From: Bifidobacterium callimiconis
GTDB taxonomy: Bacteria > Actinomycetota > Actinomycetes > Actinomycetales > Bifidobacteriaceae
Reading direction: 5' to 3'
Assembly: GCF_003952005.1 (NCBI RefSeq)
Contig: NZ_QXGJ01000013.1
Location: 1-64,000 of the forward strand
DNA: 64,000 nt
Each line of letters opens with the position of its first letter. Position 1 is the stretch's first letter. The notes beneath the pieces are model-generated. The model saw only the letters and a list, made by a program, of their open reading frames with translations, did not search any database and had not been told where the DNA came from. The translations under genes were made by a program, and so were the position numbers. Of the stretch, positions 8,629-17,030 are shown one piece after another.

Positions 8629-9681
8629 ATGGTCGATGCGATAGTCTTCTCCTCGGTAACCAAGACGGTGCTGACCGCGGACGGTCCCAAGTCGTTGATC
8701 AAGGACGTGAATCTCAACTTTGAGGCCGGCGGCATCTACGGCATCATCGGACTGGGCGGCGCCGGCAAATCCACGCTGCTCAAGCTCGTCGACCACACGC
8801 TCACCCCCACCTCCGGCACGATCAGCGTGCTCGGGCAGGACCTCGGCGCGCTCGACGCCACCGGCCTGGCCGCCGTCAAGGCGCAGATCAGCAAGGTGGG
8901 CGTGTTCCCCGACTTCGATCCTGACCGCACCATCCTCGAATCCGTGGCCATCGCCGCAGGCGAGGACCCCGAGGCACGCGAACCCGACGAGAAGGCGCGT
9001 GCCAAGGCGTTCCGACTGCTGCGGGAAGTGAGCCTGCGCTCGCAGAAGGACACCTACCCGTCGCAGCTGTCCGGCGGCGAACTGCAGCGTGCCGCCGTGG
9101 CGCGCGCGTTCGCGTCCAGCCCGCGCATCGTGCTGCTCGACGAGGTGACCGCCGCGCAGGATCATCTCGAAAGCCTCGACATTCTGCGACTCGTTCAGCA
9201 GTTCGCCCACGAATCCGAGGCGACCGTGCTGCTCGCCACGCATGAGATCTCCGCGGTCAAGGAGATCTGCGACCACATCGTGGTGCTCGACCGCGGTCTG
9301 GTGGTGGAGGAGGGTGCCACGCATGCCGTGCTCGCCGACCCGCAGGCCGCGCAGACGCGCATCTTCACCCAGTCGGCGTCCAGCCTCGGCAAGGTGCAGA
9401 CCCTGCTCGACGGCCATGATCCGGTGGTGGATCTGCGCCCCGGACAGAAGCTCATCTCCCTGCGCTACGTGCACGAGGACGTCTCCGAGCCGCTGGTCTC
9501 GCTGGTCACGCGCAAGTTCGGCATCGACGTGAACATCATGCTCGCCGACGTGCAGATCGTGGGCAAGCATCCGATCGGCGGCATTGTGGCGGTGTTCGAA
9601 GGCCCCGAACGCAACATTCGCGACGCGATCACCTTCCTGCGTTCCAAGAAGGTCCGCGTGGAGGTCCTCGCCGAGAACTGA
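8629..9681 (+). CDS. MetN-like ABC ATPase with C-terminal NIL domain
   Basis: This 350-aa protein has an ABC ATPase domain: GLGGAGKST Walker A (a degenerate form of GxSGxGKST), signature LSGGELQRAAVARAF, and LLLDEVTAAQD in place of the usual DEPTSALD Walker B/D-loop. It ends in an ACT-like NIL domain (LISLRYVHEDVSEPLVSLV...VEVL), the substrate-sensing domain of MetN methionine importers. The start at 8629 follows AAGGGGAACTCCCG; upstream in-frame ATGs lack a better site. No metI or metQ gene is adjacent, and purE follows, so it is an orphan here. It may pair with a permease elsewhere. Methionine transport is inferred from the family only. Confidence 0.8.
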   Translation: MVDAIVFSSVTKTVLTADGPKSLIKDVNLNFEAGGIYGIIGLGGAGKSTLLKLVDHTLTPTSGTISVLGQDLGALDATGLAAVKAQISKVGVFPDFDPDRTILESVAIAAGEDPEAREPDEKARAKAFRLLREVSLRSQKDTYPSQLSGGELQRAAVARAFASSPRIVLLDEVTAAQDHLESLDILRLVQQFAHESEATVLLATHEISAVKEICDHIVVLDRGLVVEEGATHAVLADPQAAQTRIFTQSASSLGKVQTLLDGHDPVVDLRPGQKLISLRYVHEDVSEPLVSLVTRKFGIDVNIMLADVQIVGKHPIGGIVAVFEGPERNIRDAITFLRSKKVRVEVLAEN

Positions 9682-9768
9682 TTCGGCGTCGGCCCGCATG
9701 CGTTCAGGACCATCGTGCTCCCTAAGCCGTCGGGGCTGCATGTTCGCAGGACGACCAATGTGCGTGTG

Positions 9769-9816
9769 CTCCCTCCATGGGAGGGAGCTGTCATGCAGGG
9801 CATGACTGAGGGAGGG
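9769..9816 (+). repeat. Type B hairpin repeat upstream of purE
   Basis: One copy of the second repeat family has the palindrome GCTCCCTCCATGGGAGGGAGC, a small variable hairpin (TGTCATGCAGGGCATGAC) and the tail TGAGGGAGGG. The remaining sequence to purE shows no recognisable riboswitch. Confidence 0.75.
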
Positions 9817-9923
9817 CTACTGGGCGCGCCGACCGTGCCCCTCCCCAATACCCCGTCCCCGTTTTCCCCCGCCGTGCGTACAGTGGTGTCTGTTCTTATG
9901 GGTCCTTGAACGGGAGGTTCGAC

Positions 9924-10421
9924 ATGGCCGAAAACACGCCGCTGGTAGCGGTCGTTATGGGTTCTTCCAGCGATTGGGAGACGATGAAGCATGCTTGCGA
10001 AATGCTCGATCAGTTCGGTGTTCCGTACCACAAGCAGGTGATCTCCGCCCACCGTACGCCGGAGCTCATGGCCGACTTTGCCCACTCCGCGCGTGAGAAG
10101 GGCTTCCACGTGATCATCGCCGGCGCAGGCGGCGCCGCCCATCTGCCGGGCATGATCGCCGCGCAGACCACGCTGCCGGTCATCGGTGTGCCGGTGCGTT
10201 CCCACGCCCTGTCCGGCTGGGATTCGCTGCTGTCCATCGTGCAGATGCCCGGCGGCATCCCCGTGGCTACCACGGCCGTGGGCAACTCCGGCGCCACGAA
10301 CGCCGGTCTGCTGGCCGTGAGCATCCTGTCGACCACCGACGAGCGTCTGGCCAAGGAGCTGCAGGAGTACCGCGACGGTCTGAAGAAGAAGGTGGAGGAA
10401 TCGAATGCCCAGCTTGTCTGA
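9924..10421 (+). CDS. purE: N5-carboxyaminoimidazole ribonucleotide mutase PurE
   Basis: This 165-aa protein is the class I PurE. It converts N5-CAIR (made by PurK) to CAIR in purine synthesis in the cytoplasm. It has the [11 protein letters not shown] phosphate-binding start, SAHRTPE with the catalytic His, the [12 protein letters not shown] loop and the [30 protein letters not shown] core. I place the start at the ATG at 9924, six bases after GGGAGG, rather than the upstream TTG at 9906. It overlaps purK by 17 nt, so the two are coupled. Confidence 0.97.
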   Translation: MAENTPLVAVVMGSSSDWETMKHACEMLDQFGVPYHKQVISAHRTPELMADFAHSAREKGFHVIIAGAGGAAHLPGMIAAQTTLPVIGVPVRSHALSGWDSLLSIVQMPGGIPVATTAVGNSGATNAGLLAVSILSTTDERLAKELQEYRDGLKKKVEESNAQLV

Positions 10422-11574
10422 GGAGACCAACGGCGCGGTCAAGATGCTGCAGCCCGGCGCCACCATCGGCATCGTCGGCGGCGGCCAGCTCGGCCGCATG
10501 ATGGCCATCGTGGCCAAGTACCGCGGCTTCCGCATCGGCGTGCTCGACCCGACCCCCGACTGCCCGACCGCACAGGTGGCCGACTTCCAGGTCGTCGGTG
10601 AATACGACGACAAGACCGCCATCCACGACCTGGCCGAGAAGTCCGACGTGCTCACCTACGAGTTCGAGAACGTGGACGCCGACGCCATCGACGAGGTGCG
10701 CCACCTGGTCGCCGCCCCGCAGGGCACCGACCTGCTGCGCGTAACGCAGGACCGCATCAACGAGAAGACGTTCATCAACGAGCATGGCATCGAGACCGCC
10801 CCGTGGCGCGAGGTCAACGACTTCGACGAGCTCGAGGCCGCCATTGACGACCTGCACTACCCGTGCGTGCTGAAGACCCGTTCCGGCGGCTACGACGGTC
10901 ACGGTCAGCACGTGCTCCGCAGCGACGCCGACCTTGAGAAGATCCGCGCCCGCGGCGACCGTGGCGGCGGCTTCCCGCCGAGCATTCTCGAGGGATTCGT
11001 CGACTTCGCGTTCGAGGCGTCGATCCTGGTCTCCGGCAACGGCAAGGACTACGTGACGTTCCCGATGGTGCGCAACGACCATCGCAACAACATCCTGCAC
11101 ATCACCGTCGCCCCGGCCGAAGTGAGCGACGAGCTGCACCAGCAGGCCCATGATCTTGCGCTGCGTCTGGCGAAGGGCTTCGAGCTGGCGGGTACGCTCG
11201 CCATCGAGCTGTTCATCACCAAGGACGGCCGCGTGGTCGTCAACGAGCTGGCGCCGCGTCCGCACAACTCCGGCCACTACACCATCGAGGCCTGCTCGAT
11301 CGACCAGTTCGACGCGCACATCCGCGGCATCGCCGGCTGGCCGCTGCCCGAGCCGAAGCTGCTCAGCCCCGCCGTCATGGTGAACGTGCTCGGCCAGCAT
11401 GTGGCGCCCAGCCGCGCGCTGATCGCCGACCACCCCGAGTGGAACGTGCACGACTACGGCAAGGCGCAGGTGCGGCACAACCGCAAGATGGGGCACATCA
11501 CCGTGCTCACCGACGACACCGCCCGCACCGTGGCCGATCTCGAGGCCACCGGCGTGTGGGACGACCTAAAGTAG
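10405..11574 (+). CDS. purK: 5-(carboxyamino)imidazole ribonucleotide synthase PurK
   Basis: This 389-aa ATP-grasp enzyme makes N5-CAIR from AIR, bicarbonate and ATP, the substrate of PurE next to it. The N-terminal [12 protein letters not shown] pre-ATP-grasp motif, the central [23 protein letters not shown] and the metal/ATP residues in [20 protein letters not shown] are all present. The start lies inside purE, preceded by GGAGG, so translation is coupled. Length and motifs are normal for the family. Confidence 0.97.
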   Translation: MPSLSEETNGAVKMLQPGATIGIVGGGQLGRMMAIVAKYRGFRIGVLDPTPDCPTAQVADFQVVGEYDDKTAIHDLAEKSDVLTYEFENVDADAIDEVRHLVAAPQGTDLLRVTQDRINEKTFINEHGIETAPWREVNDFDELEAAIDDLHYPCVLKTRSGGYDGHGQHVLRSDADLEKIRARGDRGGGFPPSILEGFVDFAFEASILVSGNGKDYVTFPMVRNDHRNNILHITVAPAEVSDELHQQAHDLALRLAKGFELAGTLAIELFITKDGRVVVNELAPRPHNSGHYTIEACSIDQFDAHIRGIAGWPLPEPKLLSPAVMVNVLGQHVAPSRALIADHPEWNVHDYGKAQVRHNRKMGHITVLTDDTARTVADLEATGVWDDLK

Positions 11575-11860
11575 CCGAAACAGACGGAATAGTCAGGTCT
11601 GATACCGTTCGCCCGGTTTCAGGTACGTTTGGTTTCCTCGTCGAAACGCAACGTACCCGGAGCCGGGCGTTCGCGTACGTTCCGCTGTCGTTGGCAGGCA
11701 TGACGTAATCGGATCCTCGATTACGGTTACGTTATGGTGTATATGGGTGACGGATCGTAATCGAGCCTGTTCCCACGGTTACGTTCCGTCACGGGAGCGA
11801 AGCGGATCGTACCCGCAGGCCGGCCGCACGGGCGCGGGACACGCTGGATGTCGTGTTCGA
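11575..11860. other. Intergenic region downstream of purK
   Basis: No gene was recognised. It holds an inverted repeat CTCGATTACG...CGTAATCGAG at about 11714-11766, and two or three copies of CGGTTACGTT/AACGTACC-like words. It may be a weak attenuator or a decayed regulatory site. Just beyond it lies the strong terminator at 11861. Confidence 0.35.
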
Positions 11861-11915
11861 CGCGAAAGGCCCCGGAGCGCAATGGATAGCACATTGCGCT
11901 CCGGGGCCTTTCGCG
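11861..11915. terminator. Bidirectional terminator with a perfect 24-bp stem
   Basis: Positions 11861-11884 and 11892-11915 are perfect reverse complements around a 7-nt loop (GATAGCA). The stem starts GCGAAAGGCCCCGG and ends with CCTTT. It lies between the convergent purK and the small minus-strand gene at 11944. It is well placed to end transcription from both sides. Confidence 0.85.
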
Positions 11916-11943
11916 TAGGAAACAAGAATGGATGGTGTTCCGC

Positions 11944-12267
11944 TCAGCCGCGCTTCTTGACGAGGTCCTCGGAATCCTTGTCCAGCGTGGCCATGATGGC
12001 GTGCTGGGCGTCTTTCACGTAGCCGAAGCCGCCGGCCTTGGAGAACGCGGTCTTGGCGGCCTCGTCCTCGGAGACGGAACGGGTCACGCGGGCGATGGCG
12101 ACCAGCACGTTCGGCAGCTGTGAGTCGGGCGCATCGTTGCCCAGCTCACCGTAGAACCGGATGGTCTCCACGTCGTTCGGATTGGCGCCATTGGTGGGAG
12201 CGGCCTTCAGTGCTTCCACGATGCCGCCGAGATACTGCTTCATTGGATACTCTGTTGGAATGCTCAT
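11944..12267 (-). CDS. Conserved-looking hypothetical protein, 107 aa
   Basis: I do not recognise a named family. The 107-aa product begins MSIPTEYPMKQYLGG, has an alanine-rich helical middle (IVEALKAAP, LPNVLVAIARVTRSVSEDEAAKTAF) and a charged end (DKDSEDLVKKRG). It has no signal peptide and no membrane helix. Codon use is like the neighbours, and GGGAG precedes the chosen ATG. It faces purK and stands alone between the bidirectional terminator and a repeat-containing spacer. It is probably a small cytoplasmic helical protein. Confidence 0.7.
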   Translation of the reverse strand: MSIPTEYPMKQYLGGIVEALKAAPTNGANPNDVETIRFYGELGNDAPDSQLPNVLVAIARVTRSVSEDEAAKTAFSKAGGFGYVKDAQHAIMATLDKDSEDLVKKRG

Positions 12268-12436
12268 GGCTCCCATGGTAGGAGCGTGTCCGCCGGCTGT
12301 TAAGCGTGGATCGCCACTGTTTTACCAATGGCAAACCACCGTTCACGTGCCATTGATCCGGGGTAAAATTCCAATGGGTTCTATATTCCTCCTCGTCTTT
12401 CTCTTTTCTGGATGTATCCCGTGCCGTCGGACGCCT

Positions 12437-12630
12437 ATCTTCGAGTTCTGAAGTAATATTCGCTGTTCCCGGACATCAATCTCCAAGTTCTGAAGTTTCC
12501 GGCACCGGAAACCGGGGTACGGTCGTTGCAATTTCGTCGGCCATACTTCGTGACTCGGCGCTGGAAACTTCAGAACTCGGAGATTGATGTCTGCAACGGG
12601 GTCAAATGACTTCAGAACTTGGAGATTGCC
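12437..12630. repeat. Nested inverted-repeat element (type D), copy 1
   Basis: This is one of four copies of a ~195-bp non-coding element. Two half-sites, TCTTCGAGTTCTGAAGT (about 12438) and CATCAATCTCCAAGTTCTG (about 12474), are mirrored after a central ~65 nt by CAGAACTCGGAGATTGATG (about 12571) and CTTCAGAACTTGGAGATTG (about 12610). The inner pair is complementary over more than 25 nt with one mismatch. Other copies are at 31547, 31797 and 56972. Confidence 0.8.
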
Positions 12631-12718
12631 TGTCCGGCTGTTGCGAGGAAGTCTCGTTCCGGCAGTGCGACTAAGCGAAGCCGAGCATATCCTGGCCCGA
12701 TTCTCTGATGGAACGAAT

Positions 12719-12732
12719 GTAACTTGTTACAG
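12719..12732. promoter_or_regulatory. LacI-type operator upstream of MFS gene
   Basis: TGTAACTTGTTACA is an inverted repeat with half-sites TGTAA/TTACA spaced by four bases. It lies about 190 nt upstream of the MFS start at 12920. The same TGTAA-N4-TTACA pattern occurs before the MFS gene at 33578 and the anchored lyase gene ending at 34910. Two LacI genes lie downstream of this transporter. Assignment to a particular regulator is inference. Confidence 0.55.
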
Positions 12733-12919
12733 AAAAACATGGTGCCCGTTGTTGACCATGAAGCTGATTTTTGTTGCAATTCCAATGGTTTTCTCGTGTT
12801 TTGAAACTTTTTTGAAATCGGTTTCTTAATGATATTGTTCTGAATTGTCACCGAACGACGATGTCGTCGGACTCCCGTCGGGGAAGACGGGTGGGAAATG
12901 AGCATGAAGGAGTGTCGTC

Positions 12920-14194
12920 ATGGCTGCACAATATGTAAGCAACGGTTCCGGGGTATCCCCGCACCGCGGAATAGTGGATGAGGATCAGCCGAAGTTCCCG
13001 TGGAAGCCTGGCCTTGGCCTGCTCTTCGGAGGAGCGGGATGGTATTGGGCGGGCCAGGCCGTCAACGCCGTGCTGCTGCCCGCCAAGATCGGGCAGATCG
13101 ACCCGCAGGGCAAGGTGGCCATGGTGGCCATCGTGTCCACGGTGACCATGGTGATCTCCATCTTCGCCGGCATCATCGGCGGCGCGCTCTCCGACATGAC
13201 CCGCACCCGCTTCGGCTCCCGTACCCCGTGGATCGTCGGCGGCGTGATCCTGGGCACCATCGCGCTGCTATGCTTCGCGTTCACCAGCCATGTGGCCGTG
13301 GTGCTGGTGTCGTGGTGGGTGTACGCGGCCGTGTACAACGCCATGCTGGCGGCCGGCTGCGCATGGCAGCCCGACCAGGTGGCTCCCCGCTGGCGAGGCA
13401 CCGCGTCGTCGCTGTACGGCGTGGGACACCAGGCCGCCCTGCAGGGCGCTCAGGTGGTGGCCGCCCTGTTCGTGACCAACATCCCCACCGGCGTGATCAT
13501 CTCGCTGGTCATCGGCGACGTGCTGTCGCTGCTGTCCGTGGCCGTGTGCCGTGAACCCTCCAACACGGACGTCCCTCGCGAGAAGTTCACGATCAGCGCC
13601 GCGCTCACCAACTTCCTGCCGCCCAAGGATGGCGGCCGCGACTACTGGCTGGCCGCGCTCGCCCGCTTCCTGTGGATGGTCCCCGGCGGCATCGGCACCT
13701 ACCGTCTGTACACGCTGACCGACTACATGGGCCAGTCCGAGGCCGATGCCGGCAAGTGGATGAGCTTCATGGCTTTGCTGGCCGTGATCGCCGCCGTGAG
13801 CTGCGGCATCATCGCCGGCCCGATCGCCGATAAGTTCCGTAGCATCAAGATCCCGCTGGGCGTGGCGATCCTCACCGTGGGCCTGCCCTGCTGGCTGCCG
13901 TTCTTCATCCCGACCACGGTGATGTACACCATCTACGTGGCCGTCTCTTCGCTGGGCTCCGGCGTGTTCAGCTCCCTCGACCAGGCGATCATGACCACCG
14001 TGCTGCCCAACCCGAAGAACGCCGCCAAGGATCTCGCGTTCCTCAACTCCTGCGGCGTGGTCGGCAACCTGTGCGCCCCGCTGCTCGCCGGCTGGGTGAT
14101 CCACACCTTCGGCTACGCGGGTCTGTTCCCGATGGGCTTCATCGTGCTGACGCTCGCCGCCATCTGCGTGTTCTTCATCAAGAAGGTGCACTGA
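12920..14194 (+). CDS. MFS sugar/uronide transporter (paralogue 1)
   Basis: This 424-aa 12-helix permease has the loop GALSDMTRTRFGSRTPWIVGG, typical of GPH- and sucrose-type MFS symporters. A paired signature in the second half reads ARFLWMVPGGIGTYRLYTLTDYM. It is a clear paralogue of the transporter at 17031: both begin with DEDQPKFPW-P and share long stretches. AAGGAG stands just before the ATG. The gene is convergent with a tandem LacI pair and near two heparinase II/III-like genes. I infer import of a lyase-derived oligosaccharide or disaccharide; the exact substrate is unknown. Confidence 0.85.
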   Translation: MAAQYVSNGSGVSPHRGIVDEDQPKFPWKPGLGLLFGGAGWYWAGQAVNAVLLPAKIGQIDPQGKVAMVAIVSTVTMVISIFAGIIGGALSDMTRTRFGSRTPWIVGGVILGTIALLCFAFTSHVAVVLVSWWVYAAVYNAMLAAGCAWQPDQVAPRWRGTASSLYGVGHQAALQGAQVVAALFVTNIPTGVIISLVIGDVLSLLSVAVCREPSNTDVPREKFTISAALTNFLPPKDGGRDYWLAALARFLWMVPGGIGTYRLYTLTDYMGQSEADAGKWMSFMALLAVIAAVSCGIIAGPIADKFRSIKIPLGVAILTVGLPCWLPFFIPTTVMYTIYVAVSSLGSGVFSSLDQAIMTTVLPNPKNAAKDLAFLNSCGVVGNLCAPLLAGWVIHTFGYAGLFPMGFIVLTLAAICVFFIKKVH

Positions 14195-14325
14195 TCCGTC
14201 TGATTGAGCCGATGGTTCGATAATCGATTCCGTGGCTGATGGCCGTGGGGTGCCTGGAAACAGGCGCCTTGCGGCCATTGTTGTTTTTGGGGCGGAGAGA
14301 GAGGGAGGGTTCTGTTGTGGGGTGG

Positions 14326-14446
14326 GGCCCTCCCTCTGTCATGACGTGCGTCATGACATCTCCCTCCCATGGAGGGAGAACTCCGGAGAGGAACGTGCTC
14401 CCTCCTGGGGAGGGAGCTGTCAGACGAAGTCTGACTGAGGGAGGGC
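14326..14446. repeat. Type B hairpin repeats, two head-to-head units
   Basis: CCCTCCCTCTGTC + ATGACGTGCGTCAT + CTCCCTCCCATGGAGGGAG is followed by GCTCCCTCCTGGGGAGGGAGC + TGTCAGACGAAGTCTGAC + TGAGGGAGGG. The two units are oppositely oriented and make four stems. They lie between the convergent MFS and LacI genes, so a terminator role is plausible. Confidence 0.75.
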
Positions 14447-14516
14447 TCTGGCGCTGCTCGCCGTTTTCCCCGCGAAGCGCCTCCATTCCGTTCTGCCTAC
14501 TCTTTTTTCTTACCCC

Positions 14517-15623
14517 CTACCGCCTTCCCGCCGGCGGAGCGATCGAATCGCGGAGTATGAACCGCGACTCGAAGGTGGTGTGCAGGTCGGGATTACCGGG
14601 CTCCGGCCGTTTGAAGACCAGTTCGGCGGCGCGTTGCCCCACGGCCCGGAACGACGGTCGGATCGTCGTCAATGATGGCGTGATGTCGGCGGCGAACGGA
14701 ATGTCGTCGAATCCCACGACGGACAGATCATCCGGAATGCGCAGGCCGAGCCGTCGCGCGGCCCGATACACGCCGATCGCGATGTCGTCGGAGAACGTCA
14801 TCACGGCGGTCGGCCGCTCATCCGGCCGCTCAACGAACCGTCCCAGCAGCTGTTCCGCGGCCCGGCACCCGTCCGCGGTGATGTTTGGACATCGAATGAT
14901 CAGCGAGGGGTCCACGGGAATTCCCTCGCTCTCAAGACCCCGTCGATACCCGTCCACGCGCCGGTGCGCCGAATCCTGATCCCAGTCGCCGATGAACGCG
15001 ATCCGCCGATGGCCGAGCATCACCAGATTGCGTGTGGCGCGGCTCACCGCCATGGTCTGCTCGTATGAGACCGTGGCGACCTGCGGCAGCTGCGGAATCT
15101 CCGGTCTGCACAGCACCAGATACGAGCCGATCGACCGCAGCGCCTCGTCATACCGGCGGATCCGCTCGACGTATTCGGCGGAGCCGTCCCCCGATTTGCC
15201 GAAGATCATGCCCGTGGCGCGCTGCTGCATGTACATGCGGACAAGCGCGCGCTCCTGATGGATATCCGGCCCCACGGTATTGGCCGTAAACATCGCCCCG
15301 TGCCTGGTGGCCACCTGCTCCATGCCGTCGATCACATCGCTCTGTGTGCCGGCCCGCGCGAACGTGATGTAGACCAACAGCCGCGGCCCGATGCCCATCA
15401 TCGACTTCGCCAGCGTGTTGACGGTGTAATGCAGATCTTCAGCCGCCTGCAGCACGCGTTCCCGGGTCCGATCGCTGACGGATCCCTTGCCGTTGAACAC
15501 CCGCGACGCCGTGGCAACCGACACCCCGGCCGCCCGCGCCACATCCCGCAGCGTCACGCCCTCGGTGCGGCTGGGACCGGGGGAGGTCTCCCGCCGAGGG
15601 CCCTGATGCCCCGCGCGGCTCAT
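14517..15623 (-). CDS. LacI-family regulator (tandem pair, second gene)
   Basis: This 368-aa repressor has an N-terminal helix-turn-helix (VTLRDVARAAGVSVATASRVFNG, about 23-45) with the hinge LHYTVNTLAKSMM. A periplasmic-binding-like sugar domain follows, ending in IPDDLSVVGFDDIPFAADITPSLTTIRPSF. It starts at ATGA overlapping the stop of the upstream LacI gene, so the two are translationally coupled. The two share RAARRLGLRIPDDLSVVGF and other blocks, showing duplication. It probably controls the flanking MFS and heparinase-like genes. The ligand is not predictable. Confidence 0.92.
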   Translation of the reverse strand: MSRAGHQGPRRETSPGPSRTEGVTLRDVARAAGVSVATASRVFNGKGSVSDRTRERVLQAAEDLHYTVNTLAKSMMGIGPRLLVYITFARAGTQSDVIDGMEQVATRHGAMFTANTVGPDIHQERALVRMYMQQRATGMIFGKSGDGSAEYVERIRRYDEALRSIGSYLVLCRPEIPQLPQVATVSYEQTMAVSRATRNLVMLGHRRIAFIGDWDQDSAHRRVDGYRRGLESEGIPVDPSLIIRCPNITADGCRAAEQLLGRFVERPDERPTAVMTFSDDIAIGVYRAARRLGLRIPDDLSVVGFDDIPFAADITPSLTTIRPSFRAVGQRAAELVFKRPEPGNPDLHTTFESRFILRDSIAPPAGRR

Positions 15624-16693
15624 CGCGGCACCGGTCCCATGGATTCACGCACGATGGGCGTGGACGCGAACGTGGCGTGCAGATTCGTGCCGTTCGCCGA
15701 CTGCGGGTCGAAGCAGAATCGCGCCGCCTGCCGGCCAAGCGTGAGGAACGGCGCGGCCACGGTGGTGAGCGTCGGCGTGACGTCGAGACATGAGGGGATG
15801 TCGCCGAACCCGACGACCGACAGATCGTCGGGGATGCGCAGACCAAGACGCCGGGCCGCACGATAGGCGCCGAGCGCGATGTAGTCGGAGTGGGCGACGA
15901 TCGCCGTCGGACGTTCCCCGTCCGGCAGTGACAGCAGCCGTTCGATGACCGGCTGCGATTCGGCCTGCGAATTGCGGCAGTGCACCATCCATGCGGGGTT
16001 CGGCTCAAGCCCGGACTCTCGCATGCCCTGCTCGAATCCACGCATGCGCAGCTGCGCCGGCATGTTGGTTTCCGCGCCCACGAACGCGATGCGCGTATGC
16101 CCCAGATCGGTCAGCGCCCGTGTGAGTCGGCGGCCCGGCCCGGTCTGCTCGTAGTCGACGGTGGGGATGTTCGGCTCACCGGGGATCTCCGGTCGCCCGC
16201 AGAACACCAGCGGCGAGCCGATGGACCGCAGATGATCGCGGTAGCGCCGCACGTTGGCGAGAAATTCGGGGGAGTCGTCGCCCGACCGGCCGATCACCAC
16301 GCCGGCCGCACGCTGCTGGGTGAAGAAGTCGATCAGATCCGAGGTTCGATCATCCGCGCTGACGGTGGTGCTTACGATCAGCATGGAGTCATGCTGTTTC
16401 GCCACGGATTCGAGTCCCATGATGATGTCGCCCTGCGCGTCGTCGCGCACCTGATACGTGAGATAGACGAGCGGCCGCGGTCCGGCTCCCGACATGGATC
16501 GGGCGAGTCCGTTGATCGTGTAGTTGAGTCGTTGCGCCGCGTCGACCACCCGGGCCCGGGTCTCATCCGAAATGTGCGTGTTGCCGGACAGCGCGCGTGA
16601 CGCCGTGCTGACCGACACTCCTGCCTCCCGCGCCACGTCGCGCAGATTGGCTCCCGTGCCCGCGCGGGGACCGGGACTGTTCCGTCTTGTCAT
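15620..16693 (-). CDS. LacI-family regulator (tandem pair, first gene)
   Basis: This 357-aa LacI-type repressor has the HTH NLRDVAREAGVSVSTASRALSG and hinge LNYTINGLARSMSG, then a ligand domain with AIVAHSDYIALGAYRAARRLGLRIPDDLSVVGFGDIP. I chose the start at 16693 because it gives the usual short lead before the HTH. The frame stays open to 16795, and the Shine-Dalgarno is weak at either start. It is a paralogue of the downstream gene, with which it overlaps by 4 nt. A palindromic operator about 55 nt upstream suggests autoregulation, and it diverges from MFS paralogue 2. Confidence 0.9.
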   Translation of the reverse strand: MTRRNSPGPRAGTGANLRDVAREAGVSVSTASRALSGNTHISDETRARVVDAAQRLNYTINGLARSMSGAGPRPLVYLTYQVRDDAQGDIIMGLESVAKQHDSMLIVSTTVSADDRTSDLIDFFTQQRAAGVVIGRSGDDSPEFLANVRRYRDHLRSIGSPLVFCGRPEIPGEPNIPTVDYEQTGPGRRLTRALTDLGHTRIAFVGAETNMPAQLRMRGFEQGMRESGLEPNPAWMVHCRNSQAESQPVIERLLSLPDGERPTAIVAHSDYIALGAYRAARRLGLRIPDDLSVVGFGDIPSCLDVTPTLTTVAAPFLTLGRQAARFCFDPQSANGTNLHATFASTPIVRESMGPVPR

Positions 16694-16747
16694 GGTTGCG
16701 ATTGTATCGCGTCCCACTATGTGCGACGCCGGCGGCACGACAGTCCA

Positions 16748-16761
16748 TGAAACCAGTTGCA
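16748..16761. promoter_or_regulatory. LacI-type operator near the tandem regulator start
   Basis: TGAAACCAGTTGCA is an imperfect palindrome of LacI-operator form about 55 nt before the LacI start at 16693. Together with the site at 16846 it fills the divergent region, as expected for autoregulation plus control of the transporter. Confidence 0.5.
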
Positions 16762-16845
16762 TAAACTCGTTGCGCAATGAATGTCCTATAAACACCTTGA
16801 TTTGATTGCAATATCAACGATTGTTCGGCGTGTCGCACGATTGTA

Positions 16846-16859
16846 TGAAACCGATATCA
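16846..16859. promoter_or_regulatory. LacI-type operator in the LacI/MFS divergent region
   Basis: TGAAACCGATATCA has the half-site GAAACCG shared with the operators at 53010 and 58025. The rest of 16694-17030 shows no gene. It is AT-richer than its surroundings and must hold both divergent promoters. Confidence 0.45.
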
Positions 16860-17030
16860 ACCATTTATGGTTAGAGCTATCGCAACGCCGAGAAAACGGT
16901 TGATGAACTGCACAAGCGCAGGATGAACACCGTTCCGGCCCGTTGCCCAACGACCACATCCGATCCGCATGGCAGGGGATCGGTCGCGGCCACCGCCTAT
17001 GTATGCATTGACCATAAAGGAGTGTCTTCA

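Noticed and set aside
9682..9923. Purine riboswitch before purE
   Set aside because: The spacer contains a type B hairpin but no recognisable purine aptamer core.
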